The notes under the pieces: model-generated | Told to the model about the DNA's origin: nothing | The model's input: only the letters and a program-made list of their open reading frames with translations | Databases searched by the model: none | Assembly: GCA_023458415.1 (NCBI GenBank) | Contig: JAEWZO010000011.1 | Coordinates: forward strand, 1-15,085 | Direction: 5' to 3' | Source of the DNA: Bacteroidota bacterium | GTDB taxonomy: Bacteria > Bacteroidota > Bacteroidia > Flavobacteriales > Weeksellaceae | DNA: 15,085 nt | Position numbers and translations under genes: made by a program | Shown: piece by piece, positions 14,861 through 15,085 of the stretch | Layout: each line of letters begins with the position of its first letter | Position numbering within the stretch: position 1 is the first letter of the stretch

Positions 14861-14952
14861 GCCCCGTTTAGTTTAGCATCCAAACTCTTCTCCCATCTAA
14901 AGAAAAGTTGATTGCGAAAAAGCGGAACGTAAACTAAAAACAAAAAAGAGAC
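14861..14952 (+). promoter_or_regulatory. Candidate structured leader of rpsB
   Basis: TTTAGTTTA (14867-14875) is perfectly complementary to TAAACTAAA (14930-14938), closing a 54-base loop. Inside it AACTCTTCT (14883-14891) pairs with AGAAAAGTT (14901-14909) with a single mismatch. The closed structure ends 14 bases before the rpsB ATG. This architecture resembles an autoregulatory ribosomal-protein leader, but only base complementarity is seen and no known leader family was recognised. Confidence 0.35.
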
Positions 14953-15085
14953 ATGGCTAAAGCAAATGTTAAAGACCTTTTAGAGGCAGGTGTACACTTC
15001 GGTCACATGACCCGTAAGTGGAATCCAAATATGGCTCCATACATCTTCATGGAGAAAAACGGTATTCACATCGTAGATTTACATA
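14953..15085 (+). CDS. rpsB: 30S ribosomal protein S2, N-terminal fragment
   Basis: The 44 complete codons up to the right edge encode MAKANVKDLLEAGVHFGHMT and then RKWNPNMAPYIFMEKNGIHI. This is the S2 signature (L-x-A-G-x-H-F-G-H and R-x-W-N-P-x-M-x-P-Y-I). S2 binds at the junction of the 30S head and body and is needed for S1 attachment. The start at 14953 follows an A-rich stretch. It is separated from rpsI by 182 bases that hold a repeat and a possible structured leader, so it may be its own transcription unit. Confidence 0.96.
   Translation, partial: MAKANVKDLLEAGVHFGHMTRKWNPNMAPYIFMEKNGIHIVDLH

Noticed and set aside
1..15085. CRISPR array, tRNA, rRNA, insertion sequence or toxin-antitoxin pair
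   Set aside because: I scanned both strands and saw no regularly spaced repeats, cloverleaf-like genes, transposase motifs or small paired genes of these types.

Overview
The window looks like a chromosomal segment of a Bacteroidota bacterium, most probably class Flavobacteriia and close to Chryseobacterium (Weeksellaceae). The basis is the AT-rich sequence, TAnnTTTG-type -7 promoter boxes in place of sigma70 boxes, starts preceded by A-rich sequence rather than Shine-Dalgarno motifs, secreted proteins opening with the flavobacterial 'QVGIGT...GFLPxRVxLTG...IPNP...VYNTNG' signature, a DUF3667 membrane protein, and the linked order rplM-rpsI-rpsB. The genus is an inference from style, not from a marker search.

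Layout. At the left edge is the N-terminus of a DUF4407 membrane protein (minus strand). Next come three tightly packed plus-strand genes (323-3058) encoding diverged paralogous secreted proteins, framed by a consensus promoter and a terminator; this is the least explained part of the window. ruvC (minus) meets this cassette tail to tail. A large periplasmic M16 zinc peptidase (plus) diverges from ruvC and ends at its own terminator. A lipoprotein serine hydrolase of the class C beta-lactamase/S12 type (minus) and an MBL-fold metallohydrolase lipoprotein (plus) then diverge from a 94-base region. A strong bidirectional terminator separates the metallohydrolase from icmF (minus), a fused adenosylcobalamin-dependent acyl-CoA mutase carrying its own G-protein chaperone. 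Upstream of icmF on the same strand lies a DUF3667 membrane protein. A small membrane protein (plus) follows, then the ribosomal genes rplM-rpsI and the start of rpsB, which runs off the right edge.

Most of the window is ordinary chromosomal housekeeping and envelope biology: recombination (ruvC), carbon-skeleton rearrangement of C4/C5 acyl-CoAs (icmF), envelope hydrolases and ribosome synthesis. No transposase, integrase, CRISPR array, tRNA, rRNA or toxin-antitoxin pair was seen. The observations most worth a second look are the three-gene secreted paralogue cassette with its conserved cysteine pair, the foldable leader in front of rpsB, a repeat family shared by two intergenic regions, and active-site residues that mark the mutase as IcmF rather than methylmalonyl-CoA mutase.
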